Positions 40,219-50,068 of a stretch of 64,000 nt of DNA are shown one piece after another. Source of the stretch: Idiomarinaceae bacterium (GTDB lineage Bacteria; Pseudomonadota; Gammaproteobacteria; Enterobacterales; Alteromonadaceae). Under the pieces are notes generated by a model. The model was not told where the DNA came from, searched no databases, and worked only from the letters and a program-made list of their open reading frames with translations. Made by a program: the position numbers and the translations under genes. Each line of letters opens with the position of its first letter. The stretch's first letter is position 1. Where the stretch lies: assembly GCA_002685255.1 (NCBI GenBank), contig NYWU01000016.1:1-64000 (forward strand). The letters run 5' to 3'.

Positions 40219-41538
40219 ATGCGTGACTCATTTAAGTCAAGAATTGGATTCGTCCTGGCGGCGGCAGGTTCAGCCGTTGGTTTAGGTAACATTTGGGGGT
40301 TTCCGACCCAGGTGGCTAACCATGGTGGCGGCGCGTTTTTGCTTGTGTATTTGTGTGTAATTTTTGTGCTTGCTATTCCTGCGCTTTACAGTGAGATGCT
40401 TATTGGCCATCACGCGCAAGCCAATCCAGTTCGCTCGCTCAAACAACTTAGCGAGGGACGCATGCGCCCGGTAGGCGCGACGATGGGTCTACTTAACGTC
40501 ATTGGCTCGTGTTTAATGTTAAGTTTCTATCACATCGTGGCTGGTTGGATGCTAGTTCATGCACTGGGCTATCTTGCTACGGCCATGGGCTTGTCAGGCA
40601 TTGCTGACTTTTTACTTACCGGCAGTATGGTGCGCGACCTGGTCTTTACTTCCGTGTTCTTAATTCTTACTGCTTCGGTTGTCCTTAAAGGTGTCGAACA
40701 AGGTATCGAGCTCTGGTCAAAGCGCTTAATGCCGCTGCTGGTTATTTTATTAGTCGGTCTCATCGTTTATATCGCCAGTTTGCCTGGTGCAGGCGAAGGT
40801 TTTAAAACTTATCTAATCCCTGAGATTCAACAGTTTACCGATCCCGATATTTATATCGCCGCCATGGGTCAGGCTTTTTTCTCGTTATCGATTGGTTTGG
40901 GCGGCATGATGATTTACGGCTCATATCTGCGCCCGGGTGCGCAATTGGGTCGTTTAAGTTTATCTGTAGCCGCGTTAGATACGTTGGTCGCATTTTTAGC
41001 GGGCTTGCTGATTATTCCTGCATTATTTGTCGCTATTAAATTGGGCGTTTCCGTTGAACAAGGCAACCAGTTTATTGGTGAGGGACAGTTGATATTCGCT
41101 GTTTTACCGGAACTTTTCGGCAGTATGGGCTTTGCCGGTTTATGGGTTGGCTTTGGCTTCTTTATTTTACTCAGCATAGCCGCACTCACATCAACCATGG
41201 CGCAGGCGGAGGTGCCAGTCTCCTATTTACTAGAAGAGCACGACTTACCACGTCCTGTCGCCGTCGCCATTGCCATGCTCGTTATCGCGCTGCTCGCGCT
41301 ATCCCTAGTGCTCTGGTTTGAGCCGCTGTTTGGCTGGGTGGTTACCGCCGTAACACAATTCCAATTACCGCTGTCAGGACTATTTTACTTACTCGTTATC
41401 GGCTGGTTCTGGAAACGCAGTAATCATGTTACAGCGTTGGCAGCGCAGGGATTGCGCTACCGTTTACTGCGTTGGCATTTACGTTATATCTGCCCGGTAC
41501 TGATGGGGCTGGTTTTTTACCAAAGCGCTATTGCTTAG
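40219..41538 (+). CDS. sodium-dependent transporter of the NSS (SNF) family
   Basis: Inner-membrane sodium symporter, usually for amino acids or related amines. The 439 residues start with the signature SRIGFVLAAAGSAVGLGNIWGFP (TM1, sodium/substrate site, residues about 6-28). About eleven membrane spans can be traced, typical of the short bacterial NSS proteins. Gly-rich GQAFFSLSIGLGGMMIYGSY corresponds to the TM6 substrate region. It ends 5 bases before the convergent coaD stop. Substrate unknown. Confidence 0.92.
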   Translation: MRDSFKSRIGFVLAAAGSAVGLGNIWGFPTQVANHGGGAFLLVYLCVIFVLAIPALYSEMLIGHHAQANPVRSLKQLSEGRMRPVGATMGLLNVIGSCLMLSFYHIVAGWMLVHALGYLATAMGLSGIADFLLTGSMVRDLVFTSVFLILTASVVLKGVEQGIELWSKRLMPLLVILLVGLIVYIASLPGAGEGFKTYLIPEIQQFTDPDIYIAAMGQAFFSLSIGLGGMMIYGSYLRPGAQLGRLSLSVAALDTLVAFLAGLLIIPALFVAIKLGVSVEQGNQFIGEGQLIFAVLPELFGSMGFAGLWVGFGFFILLSIAALTSTMAQAEVPVSYLLEEHDLPRPVAVAIAMLVIALLALSLVLWFEPLFGWVVTAVTQFQLPLSGLFYLLVIGWFWKRSNHVTALAAQGLRYRLLRWHLRYICPVLMGLVFYQSAIA

Positions 41539-41542
41539 TTGC

Positions 41543-42046
<504 letters not shown>

Positions 42047-42189
42047 TTAACGTTGTGCAAACTTTACAGTACATCCCCAAAACTGGCTCATCTTTGTAGC
42101 TTTTGCAAATTAGGGATGCGGCTTTCAGTGAACATGCGTAAAATACAGGGTAATGTTAAGAAAGCCAAATGACTGAACAGGATTTCGTA

Positions 42190-43380
42190 ATGAACACAAA
42201 TTTTTATCAGCACCTTAATGAGCAACTCGAGCAGACCAAATCAGACGGCCTGTACAAAAAAGAACGTGTTATCACTTCTGATCAAAGTTCTGAAATTACC
42301 GTTAATGGTCAACAAGTGTTGAACTTTTGTGCCAACAATTACTTAGGTCTTGCCAATCACCCTGATCTGATTAAAGCGGCTAAGCAAGGCCTTGATGAGC
42401 ACGGTTTTGGTACTGCATCGGTGCGCTTTATTTGCGGCACGCAGGATATCCACAAAACACTGGAAACGAAACTTAGTGACTTTCTGGGTACCGAAGACAC
42501 GATTCTTTATTCTTCGTGTTTTGACGCCAATGGGGGTCTGTTTGAGACCTTGATGGGCCCAGAAGACGCGATTATCAGCGATGAATTAAACCACGCCAGT
42601 ATTATTGATGGTATCCGTCTTAGTAAGGCGAAACGCTACCGCTATAAAAACAATAATCTTGATGACCTTGAACAACAACTTAAACAAGCAGATGCCGATG
42701 GCGTACGTTTTAAGTTGATTGCAACCGACGGTGTATTCTCGATGGACGGTGTTATCGCCGATCTTAAAGGTATCTGTGACTTAGCTGACAAATATGATGC
42801 CTTGGTGATGATGGACGATTGTCATGCAACCGGGTTCTTAGGCGCCAATGGTAAAGGTACCCATGAATACTGTGACGTTTTAGGTCGCGTTGATATCATC
42901 ACCGGAACGTTGGGTAAAGCTTTAGGCGGTGCTTCCGGTGGTTACACATCGGGCAAAAAGGAAGTAATCGATTGGTTACGTCAGCGTTCACGTCCTTATT
43001 TATTCTCTAACTCAGTAGCACCGGCTATCGTTCAAGCATCTATTAAAGTGCTTGAAATGCTTGAGCACGGTAACGAATTACGTGAGCAACTCTGGGATAA
43101 CGCAACCTATTTCAGAACCGAAATGGAATCAGCAGGCTTTACTTTGAGCGGTGCTGACCATGCGATTATTCCAGTCATGATTGGCGACGCACGCCTTGCT
43201 TCTGAAATGGCTGATCGTTTGCTCGAAGAAGGTATCTATGTCATCGGATTCTCGTTCCCTGTCGTACCTAAGGGCAAAGCACGTATTCGTACACAAATGT
43301 CTGCGGCGCACACACGCGAGCAACTTGACCGCACCATTGAAGCATTCACACGTATTGGTAAAGATCTCGGTGTTATTTAA
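42190..43380 (+). CDS. kbl: 2-amino-3-ketobutyrate CoA ligase (glycine C-acetyltransferase)
   Basis: PLP enzyme that splits 2-amino-3-ketobutyrate with CoA into glycine and acetyl-CoA, the second step of threonine breakdown. An upstream ATG at 42169 is in frame, but MNTNFYQHL (AGGA upstream) matches the family start, giving 396 residues. PLP lysine is K243 in [10 protein letters not shown], and CHATGFLG and GLANHPDL are conserved. tdh follows 21 bases later. Confidence 0.96.
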   Translation: MNTNFYQHLNEQLEQTKSDGLYKKERVITSDQSSEITVNGQQVLNFCANNYLGLANHPDLIKAAKQGLDEHGFGTASVRFICGTQDIHKTLETKLSDFLGTEDTILYSSCFDANGGLFETLMGPEDAIISDELNHASIIDGIRLSKAKRYRYKNNNLDDLEQQLKQADADGVRFKLIATDGVFSMDGVIADLKGICDLADKYDALVMMDDCHATGFLGANGKGTHEYCDVLGRVDIITGTLGKALGGASGGYTSGKKEVIDWLRQRSRPYLFSNSVAPAIVQASIKVLEMLEHGNELREQLWDNATYFRTEMESAGFTLSGADHAIIPVMIGDARLASEMADRLLEEGIYVIGFSFPVVPKGKARIRTQMSAAHTREQLDRTIEAFTRIGKDLGVI

Positions 43381-43401
43381 TACCGAGTCTAAGGACTGAT
43401 T

Positions 43402-44427
43402 ATGAAAGCATTAGCGAAATTGCATTCAAAACCGGGTATTTGGATGACGGACGTCGAAAAGCCCGAGTATGGTTATAACGACGTTCTCATCAAAATTAAA
43501 AAAACCGCAATTTGCGGTACCGATGTTCACATTTACAAATGGGATGATTGGTCACAAAAAACAATTCCTGTGCCCATGGTTGTAGGTCACGAATACGTGG
43601 GTGAAGTTGCCGCTATGGGCGAAGGCGTGCGCGGCTTTGAAATCGGTGACCGTGTATCCGGTGAAGGGCATATTACCTGTGGTCACTGCCGCAACTGTCG
43701 TGCTGGACGCCGTCATTTATGCCGCAATACCTATGGTGTTGGGGTCAACCGCCCAGGCGCGTTTGCCGAATATTTGGTTATCCCGGTCGATAACGCGTTT
43801 AAACTGCCAGATGATGTTACTGACGATATGGCGGCCATCATGGATCCGCTGGGTAACGCGGTTCATACCGCCCTTGCCTTTGACCTCGTTGGCGAGGATG
43901 TTCTGATTACTGGCGCAGGTCCAATCGGTATTATGGCGGCGGCAGTGGCTCGTCATGTCGGGGCGCGTCATGTGGTGATCACCGACGTGAACGAATACCG
44001 ACTTGAACTAGCCAAAAAGATGGGTGTAACTCGTGCCGTTAATGTGGCAGAAGAGAGTCTTAAAGACGTTATGTCAGATCTGGGCATGAAAGAAGGCTTT
44101 GACGTCGGACTAGAGATGTCTGGTGTACCATCAGCATTTTCGCAAATGCTTGCGACGATGAACCATGGCGGTAAAGTTGCAATGTTGGGTATTCCACCTG
44201 AGAACGTTGCTATTGATTGGAACGAAGTTATCTTTAAGGGACTCGTCATCAAAGGCATCTATGGCCGTGAAATGTTTGAAACCTGGTACAAAATGGCTAG
44301 CTTGCTGCAATCAGGCTTAGATATTTCACCGATCTTGACCCATCAAATGTCAGTTGATGACTACGAAGAAGGGTTCGAAACCATGGTTTCGGGTCAGTCC
44401 GGTAAAGTCATTCTTAATTGGGACTAA
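43402..44427 (+). CDS. tdh: L-threonine 3-dehydrogenase
   Basis: Zinc/NAD medium-chain dehydrogenase oxidising threonine to 2-amino-3-ketobutyrate. In the 341 residues catalytic zinc ligands are C38 and H63/E64 (GHEYVGE). The structural zinc site is C93, C96, C99, C107, and the NAD fold has [13 protein letters not shown]. It works with Kbl next door and lies in one operon with kbl. glpE begins 2 bases after its stop. Confidence 0.97.
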   Translation: MKALAKLHSKPGIWMTDVEKPEYGYNDVLIKIKKTAICGTDVHIYKWDDWSQKTIPVPMVVGHEYVGEVAAMGEGVRGFEIGDRVSGEGHITCGHCRNCRAGRRHLCRNTYGVGVNRPGAFAEYLVIPVDNAFKLPDDVTDDMAAIMDPLGNAVHTALAFDLVGEDVLITGAGPIGIMAAAVARHVGARHVVITDVNEYRLELAKKMGVTRAVNVAEESLKDVMSDLGMKEGFDVGLEMSGVPSAFSQMLATMNHGGKVAMLGIPPENVAIDWNEVIFKGLVIKGIYGREMFETWYKMASLLQSGLDISPILTHQMSVDDYEEGFETMVSGQSGKVILNWD

Positions 44428-44429
44428 CG

Positions 44430-44759
44430 ATGACTCAATCTGTTCGTCATATTTCATTGACAGAAGCCCACCAAGCGTGGGCTTCGGACGCCTCTCCTGT
44501 GTTCGTTGATATTAGAGACCCGCAATCCTTTCAAGCCGGCCATATCCCTAATGCACAACCACTCAACAACGACAATATCAGTGACTTCCTAGCCAATACC
44601 GATAAAGACACACACGTCATTGTTGTGTGTTACCACGGTATAAGCAGTCAACAAGCCGCATTGGTACTCGAATCCCAAGGGCTCACCCAAGTGAGTAGCA
44701 TGGACGGCGGTTTTACCGCTTGGCAAGCGGCCTATCCGACAGCAGTCGAGCAGGGATAA
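44430..44759 (+). CDS. glpE: thiosulfate sulfurtransferase GlpE (rhodanese)
   Basis: Single-domain rhodanese that moves sulfane sulfur from thiosulfate to cyanide or thioredoxin. ATG 44430 (MTQSVRHISL) is preferred to an in-frame TTG at 44418 because it avoids overlapping tdh and matches the family. The 109 residues include VDIRDPQSF and the active-site loop CYHGIS with C67. It is placed between tdh and glpG; E. coli has glpE-glpG together but apart from kbl-tdh. Confidence 0.94.
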   Translation: MTQSVRHISLTEAHQAWASDASPVFVDIRDPQSFQAGHIPNAQPLNNDNISDFLANTDKDTHVIVVCYHGISSQQAALVLESQGLTQVSSMDGGFTAWQAAYPTAVEQG

Positions 44760-44763
44760 ATTA

Positions 44764-45564
44764 ATGAAGCGTTTACTCACAACTCAGGATGGTCCCTATC
44801 TTCAGCAATTATATGCGTGGCTTCGTAGCCAAGGAATCCCTGTCAGCGTGAGTGAACGAAATGGTAAGCTGGATTTGTTACTGCATCAAAGCAGTTACGA
44901 GGCACGAGCACGCCAACTCATTGACGAGTTTAAGGCTGACCCCAATATTATCGCTGTTCGACAAGGCACAAAGAACCGGCAGTTAGTGACTGACCTGATG
45001 AAAAACACCGGTTGGTTAACCCGTATCGTTGCCGTGATTTGCGTGCTTATGTTTATGGGCGTTATGGCGGGCGGCGATGCTTTTGTCCGTTACTTTATCA
45101 TCAGCGATAGCTTCTCTCAGCTTCCGCTCGATGCACCTTGGCGCCTATTAACTCCCGCCTTTCTTCACTTCTCCGCTACTCACATCGTGTTTAACTTATT
45201 TTGGTGGTGGTATCTTGGCGGACGTATCGAGGTTTACCTAGGTACGCGCTGGTTGTTAGCGCTATTCGTGCTTACCGCGGTCAGTGCTAACGTTGTTCAG
45301 TTTTATGTAAGCGGTCCTAATTTTGGCGGCATGTCGGGTGTTGTTTACGGTCTGCTTGGATTTTGTTGGTTATACAGTGGGCAGCGTAACACACCGCTAA
45401 AGCTGCCGCCTGCACTCATCTTATTTATGCTGGGTTGGTTGATACTCGGATATACCGATGTGCTTTGGGTCAATGTAGCTAATGAAGCTCACTTAGCTGG
45501 CTTAATAGCTGGCTGCATCGCGGGTATCACGGTACGTCAGCTGAGACCAAAACCTCGTCATTGA
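44764..45564 (+). CDS. glpG: rhomboid intramembrane serine protease GlpG
   Basis: Membrane protease cleaving transmembrane substrates within the bilayer. The 266 residues have an N-terminal cytoplasmic domain (1-70) and six spans. Catalytic S191 lies in GMSGVVYG and H243 in AHLAG, with N144 in HFSATHIVFNLFWWW, all matching E. coli S201/H254/N154. It starts 4 bases after glpE. Its end overlaps the convergent FliL-like gene by 7 bases. Confidence 0.95.
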   Translation: MKRLLTTQDGPYLQQLYAWLRSQGIPVSVSERNGKLDLLLHQSSYEARARQLIDEFKADPNIIAVRQGTKNRQLVTDLMKNTGWLTRIVAVICVLMFMGVMAGGDAFVRYFIISDSFSQLPLDAPWRLLTPAFLHFSATHIVFNLFWWWYLGGRIEVYLGTRWLLALFVLTAVSANVVQFYVSGPNFGGMSGVVYGLLGFCWLYSGQRNTPLKLPPALILFMLGWLILGYTDVLWVNVANEAHLAGLIAGCIAGITVRQLRPKPRH

Positions 45565-45965
45565 TATAGGTACTTAGTGAAAATGACTTGTTTAATCACC
45601 GGGTTACCCGTTTCTTGCGTCATTAGTTCTTGAGCCCGTTCAAAGCATTTCAAACGCAGTTGATCACGCCCAGTCATCGTTTTGATTTGATGCTCACTGG
45701 CGGTACTCAATATTTGAATGAACGCATCGCGTATCAGCGGTGCATGATGCTCCACCACACTCACATTCTTTGGGTTATCAACCATTACCTCGACAGCGAC
45801 TCGGATAAAGCCTAGCCGATACTCGTCTTTATCTTTCACAAAGTTGGTAATGATATCCGGTTCGAATCCGTAGTAGGCGACATCTTGCGCTCGCGCAATG
45901 CCAACCGATAATGTCGTTAAACTTAAAATCAATACGATGTTGGTAAGCCAACGTTGCGGGATCAT
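45558..45965 (-). CDS. FliL-like protein, stand-alone
   Basis: A 135-residue protein (start ATG 45963-45965, MIPQRWLTN; the frame is open further upstream). The N-terminus looks like a cleavable signal peptide ending in ARA before QDVAYYGFEPD. The rest follows the flagellar FliL plan: FEPDIITNF, EYRLGFIRVAVEVMV, EHHAPLIRDAFIQILS, and a C-terminal VIKQVIFTKYLYQ. It lies outside any flagellar cluster, divergent from ubiC. This neighbourhood is common in Alteromonadales; the role is not established. Confidence 0.82.
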   Translation of the reverse strand: MIPQRWLTNIVLILSLTTLSVGIARAQDVAYYGFEPDIITNFVKDKDEYRLGFIRVAVEVMVDNPKNVSVVEHHAPLIRDAFIQILSTASEHQIKTMTGRDQLRLKCFERAQELMTQETGNPVIKQVIFTKYLYQ

Positions 45966-46042
45966 AATTCTATAGCCTTTATAATGTTTAACGGCAATGG
46001 CTTTGGTATGATAGCCAAAGAATATCTCAAGTACCAATAACT

Positions 46043-46585
46043 ATGTCTGTACAATTTCTCAGTACTGAGCCCTGTCATTGGCAGCATGCCTCTGATATCC
46101 ACTTAAAGCCACTCGTCGGTGACTGGTTACTGGACGAAAAATCGCTCACTGCCAAACTCAGTGCATTACCCGGCACTTTTTCGGTCGAACTCATCGGCCA
46201 AGCTGTGGCAACCCCTTTTGCCAATGAACGGTCAGAGTTTCCACAACAAACGCACTTCATCATTCGAGAAGTATTACTTAAGCTAGACGAACAGCCCTTT
46301 GTCTTTGCTCGCAGTGTTTTCCCTATATCGGCGGCCGACCATGAAAACCTTAATCTAGGTGAACTTGGCACTCAGTCACTGGGCCAATCATTATTTAATC
46401 AATCCGACTTGAAGCGTTCGACATTTGAAGTCACTCAACTACCATTAGATCATGGTGTCAGCCAAATTAACCGGCATTATTATCAACAAAACGAAGCTAT
46501 TTGGGGTCGCCGGAGTTTATTTAACACCCAAGGGCAACACGTTTTAGTCAGTGAATTTTTCTTAAGTCCCGTGCCGATATACTGA
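46043..46585 (+). CDS. ubiC: chorismate lyase UbiC
   Basis: Removes pyruvate from chorismate to make 4-hydroxybenzoate, the ring precursor of ubiquinone. The 180 residues contain DWLLDEKSLTAKL, an arginine-bearing central sheet (FARSVFP), and IWGRRSLFNTQGQHVLVSEFFL near the end, which are family features. The ubiA gene follows 8 bases later and uses its product. Confidence 0.95.
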   Translation: MSVQFLSTEPCHWQHASDIHLKPLVGDWLLDEKSLTAKLSALPGTFSVELIGQAVATPFANERSEFPQQTHFIIREVLLKLDEQPFVFARSVFPISAADHENLNLGELGTQSLGQSLFNQSDLKRSTFEVTQLPLDHGVSQINRHYYQQNEAIWGRRSLFNTQGQHVLVSEFFLSPVPIY

Positions 46586-46593
46586 GGTAATCG

Positions 46594-47445
46594 ATGAATA
46601 AATTGAATAGCTATTGGCGTCTGATGCGCGCTGATCGACCGATAGGCACTTATTTACTTGCATGGCCAACGCTGTGGGCATTACTTATTGCGGGAGCTGG
46701 TAACCCGCCCCTCAAAGTCGTCGTCATTTTCATGTTAGGCACATTCCTCATGCGCTCCGCGGGCTGTGTAATTAATGACTTCGCTGATCGTAACCTTGAT
46801 GGTCATGTCGAGCGTACCAAATTACGCCCTCTTGCCGCCGGAGAGGTCAATAGTACCGAGGCCATCCTGTTGTTTTTCGGCCTGCTAATACTCGCATTTC
46901 TATTGGTACTTCAGTTCAATACGCAAACCATTATGCTAGCTTTCGCAGCCGCAGGCGTTGCATCACTCTACCCGTTCTGCAAACGTTGGACGCAGCTCCC
47001 TCAGGTGGTACTCGGTATTGCCTTTAGCTTCGGCATTTTGATGGCGTTTAGTGCGCTCAACAATGATCAATGGTGGCTCGCAGGCGGTTTATTCATTGCC
47101 AATATCGTTTGGACGATTGCCTACGATACTGAGTATGCGATGGCTGACCGGGCGGATGACCTCAAAATTGGAATCAAAAGTACGGCTATCCTATTTGGTC
47201 GATACGACAAACTTATTATCGCTGCTTTACAGCTTGTTACGTTAATCATCCTCGCTTTGCTCTGGCATCAACTTAATGTGCAGTGGTACGCATGGGTTGG
47301 TCTTATTGCGGCGGCTTGCTTATTTGGTTATCAACATTGGATGATACGAGAACGCGCACCTAAAGCCTGTTTCCAGGCTTTTCTGCATAATCATTATGTA
47401 GGCATGGTTATCGGCGTGAGTCTCGCGCTTCACTATTGGTATTAG
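46594..47445 (+). CDS. ubiA: 4-hydroxybenzoate polyprenyltransferase UbiA
   Basis: Inner-membrane enzyme that prenylates 4-hydroxybenzoate for ubiquinone. The 283 residues have about eight membrane spans and both Asp-rich prenyl-diphosphate motifs: NDFADRNLD (about 62-70) and DTEYAMADRADD (about 178-189). It forms an operon with ubiC. The convergent plsB follows, and a long hairpin lies between the two ends. Confidence 0.96.
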   Translation: MNKLNSYWRLMRADRPIGTYLLAWPTLWALLIAGAGNPPLKVVVIFMLGTFLMRSAGCVINDFADRNLDGHVERTKLRPLAAGEVNSTEAILLFFGLLILAFLLVLQFNTQTIMLAFAAAGVASLYPFCKRWTQLPQVVLGIAFSFGILMAFSALNNDQWWLAGGLFIANIVWTIAYDTEYAMADRADDLKIGIKSTAILFGRYDKLIIAALQLVTLIILALLWHQLNVQWYAWVGLIAAACLFGYQHWMIRERAPKACFQAFLHNHYVGMVIGVSLALHYWY

Positions 47446-47455
47446 TTTAACCAGA

Positions 47456-47492
47456 TTGATGGTCAACGCAGCTAATCTGCGCTGACCATCAA
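47456..47492. terminator. 16-bp hairpin straddling the plsB stop, between ubiA and plsB
   Basis: TTGATGGTCAaCGCAG pairs with CTGCGcTGACCATCAA, 16 positions with one mismatch and a 5-base loop. The right arm encodes the last PlsB residues, and the loop contains its stop codon. It sits between convergent ubiA and plsB. Neither side has a U-run, so it could be a two-way factor-dependent terminator or 3'-end protector. Confidence 0.6.
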
Positions 47493-49922
47493 TTGCTGGA
47501 CCGACTGTCGAATGGTTTGCAGAATTGTCGGATCGAGCAGCTCATCAATATCATCACTTAACGCGCCAATTTCTGGTGCAGCAACCTGATCACCATCATC
47601 ATTCACTTGCAATAGTGACTGCGCCTTTAAACTTGCAATGAAGCTGGTCATTACTTTTTTGTCATAAAATTCCGGCGCATCAATTCCATGAATCGAGCTA
47701 AGCCGCTCAGCAAGTGTTATCGACTGACGCTCAAGTTCAGCGCGTTTTATCGGCTGGGCTTGCTGCAACAGTTCTAAGACGATTGCATACCGTTGCAAGG
47801 TCTCACTCGCACTGCCCGCTAACAGCTTAAGCTGCAACCAAGCGGCGGTCTCGCGGTTAGCGGCACGCACCGTTTCACCATCAAGGCTAACGAGCTGTTG
47901 ACGATCGAATTCCTCTACAATAGCACGTACCCATGTATCCAAATCGGCATCGTCATGAGACAGGAATAACTCAGCCTGCAGCATCGGGTATACTGCACTG
48001 CAACGCTCAACAATAGTTGTGACGTTCACTTCTTGCTTGGCATGAATCAAAGATGCAATAACACCCGGTAATATCATTAAGTGAAGCACATTGTTACGAT
48101 AATAAGTCATCGCGATAGCGTTAGCTGCATGCAACGAAATCACTTGCCCCATCGAATCGTCTTGTACCTCAAACTTATCGGTACGTAGCGCTAACGACAG
48201 CAACTCATCTGCTGACTGCTCCGGTACATTCACGTGATGTGTGTATGGCACTTCGCGAAGTAAATTCAGGTAAACATTAATTTGGGCAATCAGTTCTTCT
48301 CGCGTTAGCGCGTTATGCTCCGAACTTAATAGCGCTAATGCAGTAAGGTTAACGCTATTAGCCGCCGCACAGTCGTTGATACCGCGCATGACTTTCTCGG
48401 CTAAGCCATTGACCGTGGGTGTTAACCAACTAGGTCTTTCGGGCTCTTCAGCACCTCGTGTGACAGAACGCTGCCAATCATCAACATGCTTATCTAGGTA
48501 CGCTTTCAAATCAATGGGCGATCCAAACGTAACAAACCCTTGGCCAAAGTTCTTCAATTTGGTGACAGATTTCAGTACTTGGAACAACGACTCTTTCTCT
48601 TTATTTTTACCTTTAAGCTCTTTAAGGTAAGTCGCTACTTCCATTACGTGCTCGTAACCTAAGTACACGGGTACAATTGAGATGGGGCGCTGTTGGCCTC
48701 GCAGCATACCTTGCACAGTCATGGCAAACATACCTGTTTTAGGCGGCAGTAAGCGCCCAGTGCGTGAGCGTCCACCCTCGGTAAAATATTCAACAGGATA
48801 GCCCTTTTGAAACAACCAGCAAAGGTACTCACGGAATACCGACGAATAGAGCTTATTGCCGCGGAAAGAGCGACGAATAAAGAACGCACCACCGCGGCGG
48901 AAAATCGAACCAACGGGGAAGAAGTTTAAATTAACGCCTGCGGCGATATGCGGCGGTACTAAACCTTGTTTATAGATGACGTAACTTAACAGTAAGTAGT
49001 CCATATGACTTCGATGACACGGGACGTATATAATTTCGTGACCTTGTTGGGCAAGCTTTCGGACTTCATCGGCACCGCGCACATCAATACCATTATAAAT
49101 CCGACTCCACATCCATGTCATAAAGCGATCTAATATACGGACTAAAGTTTCGCTATAGTTCGCGGCTATTTCGTTTAAATAGCCTTTTGCCTTTTTTACT
49201 GCTTGCGCTTCGTCCGCTTTGTTCGAGCGTTGCTCATCTTTAATCGCTTTTTTAAGCGCCGGTGTCTCGAGTAGCTGATTCATCAACTCATTACGGTCAC
49301 TCAACTTAGGACCCGCCACCGCATAGCGCATGCGTACAAAATGTACTCGTGCCACGCGCGCCAATTTATGTGCAATGCGATAATCCGCGCCGCTTTGACG
49401 GCTCATCTGACCTAAACTTACAGGACGCGACATGCGGCACAAAACCTGACGCCCAGAGAACATGATCAACCAGAACTTTCGCAGATGACCGGGGTTGTCT
49501 AAGTCACCGGTCATAGCGTTTCCGGCATGCGCTTCTTGCCCTGGCTTGCGCCCCCAAAATACGCCAACTGGCAATAGTTGTACGTCCAACTGAGGGTCAG
49601 CCTGATGTGCTTCAAGTAGCGCTTGGAACTGCGACAACGCACGTGCAGAAGCACTGTCATCACGTTCGGGTAGTAACAGTACACGGTCAAATGACTTTCC
49701 ATTGATGTAGAGCGGCTGCTGCGGATCGGGTAGGTTATTTTCTCGCGCAGCGCGTTGCAAAATCGCAAAGTCCGACTTAGCATTCGATCGCATCACGTAC
49801 ACCACAGGTACACTGGTGATATCCGCTTGATCGGCCTCGGGTTTATCAATTATGGTCATTGCTCGTGTCATCCATCGAATAGGATGCTTTAAGAGCGCGT
49901 AACTCCAGCTCACCGCAGTCAT
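47472..49922 (-). CDS. plsB: glycerol-3-phosphate 1-O-acyltransferase PlsB
   Basis: Inner-membrane-associated enzyme that starts phospholipid synthesis by acylating glycerol-3-phosphate. The open frame begins 90 bases upstream, but MTAVSWSYALLKHP (ATG 49920-49922) gives 816 residues, near the E. coli 807. Catalytic HX4D is H303-D308 (PCHRSHMDYL). GAFFIRRSF and FTEGGRSRTGRLLPPKTGM are the substrate-binding blocks. In E. coli plsB neighbours ubiA, dgkA and lexA; dgkA is not here. Confidence 0.96.
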   Translation of the reverse strand: MTAVSWSYALLKHPIRWMTRAMTIIDKPEADQADITSVPVVYVMRSNAKSDFAILQRAARENNLPDPQQPLYINGKSFDRVLLLPERDDSASARALSQFQALLEAHQADPQLDVQLLPVGVFWGRKPGQEAHAGNAMTGDLDNPGHLRKFWLIMFSGRQVLCRMSRPVSLGQMSRQSGADYRIAHKLARVARVHFVRMRYAVAGPKLSDRNELMNQLLETPALKKAIKDEQRSNKADEAQAVKKAKGYLNEIAANYSETLVRILDRFMTWMWSRIYNGIDVRGADEVRKLAQQGHEIIYVPCHRSHMDYLLLSYVIYKQGLVPPHIAAGVNLNFFPVGSIFRRGGAFFIRRSFRGNKLYSSVFREYLCWLFQKGYPVEYFTEGGRSRTGRLLPPKTGMFAMTVQGMLRGQQRPISIVPVYLGYEHVMEVATYLKELKGKNKEKESLFQVLKSVTKLKNFGQGFVTFGSPIDLKAYLDKHVDDWQRSVTRGAEEPERPSWLTPTVNGLAEKVMRGINDCAAANSVNLTALALLSSEHNALTREELIAQINVYLNLLREVPYTHHVNVPEQSADELLSLALRTDKFEVQDDSMGQVISLHAANAIAMTYYRNNVLHLMILPGVIASLIHAKQEVNVTTIVERCSAVYPMLQAELFLSHDDADLDTWVRAIVEEFDRQQLVSLDGETVRAANRETAAWLQLKLLAGSASETLQRYAIVLELLQQAQPIKRAELERQSITLAERLSSIHGIDAPEFYDKKVMTSFIASLKAQSLLQVNDDGDQVAAPEIGALSDDIDELLDPTILQTIRQSVQQLMVSAD

Positions 49923-50006
49923 GATATTCCTTGCTACCCTTGCGTTTAAAACAGTAAGACAATAATCATAACAATTCCGTTCTAAAAAGTCGTCGAATAA
50001 AATGAC

Positions 50007-50034
50007 TTGCATATCAAAAATACCTGTATATACT
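50007..50034 (+). promoter_or_regulatory. lexA promoter
   Basis: -35 TTGCAT (50007-50012), 16-base spacer, -10 TATACT (50029-50034). The -10 lies inside the first SOS box, so LexA binding would block RNA polymerase. Confidence 0.75.
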
Positions 50035-50039
50035 CACAG
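50024..50039 (+). promoter_or_regulatory. SOS box 1 (LexA operator)
   Basis: CTGTATATACTCACAG is a perfect CTGT-N8-ACAG LexA site and, from memory, is identical to the first operator of E. coli lexA. It overlaps the -10 of the lexA promoter. Confidence 0.95.
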
Positions 50040-50043
50040 TATA

Positions 50044-50059
50044 CTGTACAGATAAACAG
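50044..50059 (+). promoter_or_regulatory. SOS box 2 (LexA operator)
   Basis: CTGTACAGATAAACAG is a second perfect CTGT-N8-ACAG site, centred 20 bases (about two helical turns) from box 1 and ending 9 bases before the lexA ATG. Two boxes on one helical face imply cooperative autorepression of lexA-sulA. Confidence 0.92.
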
Positions 50060-50068
50060 GTAACTGAA

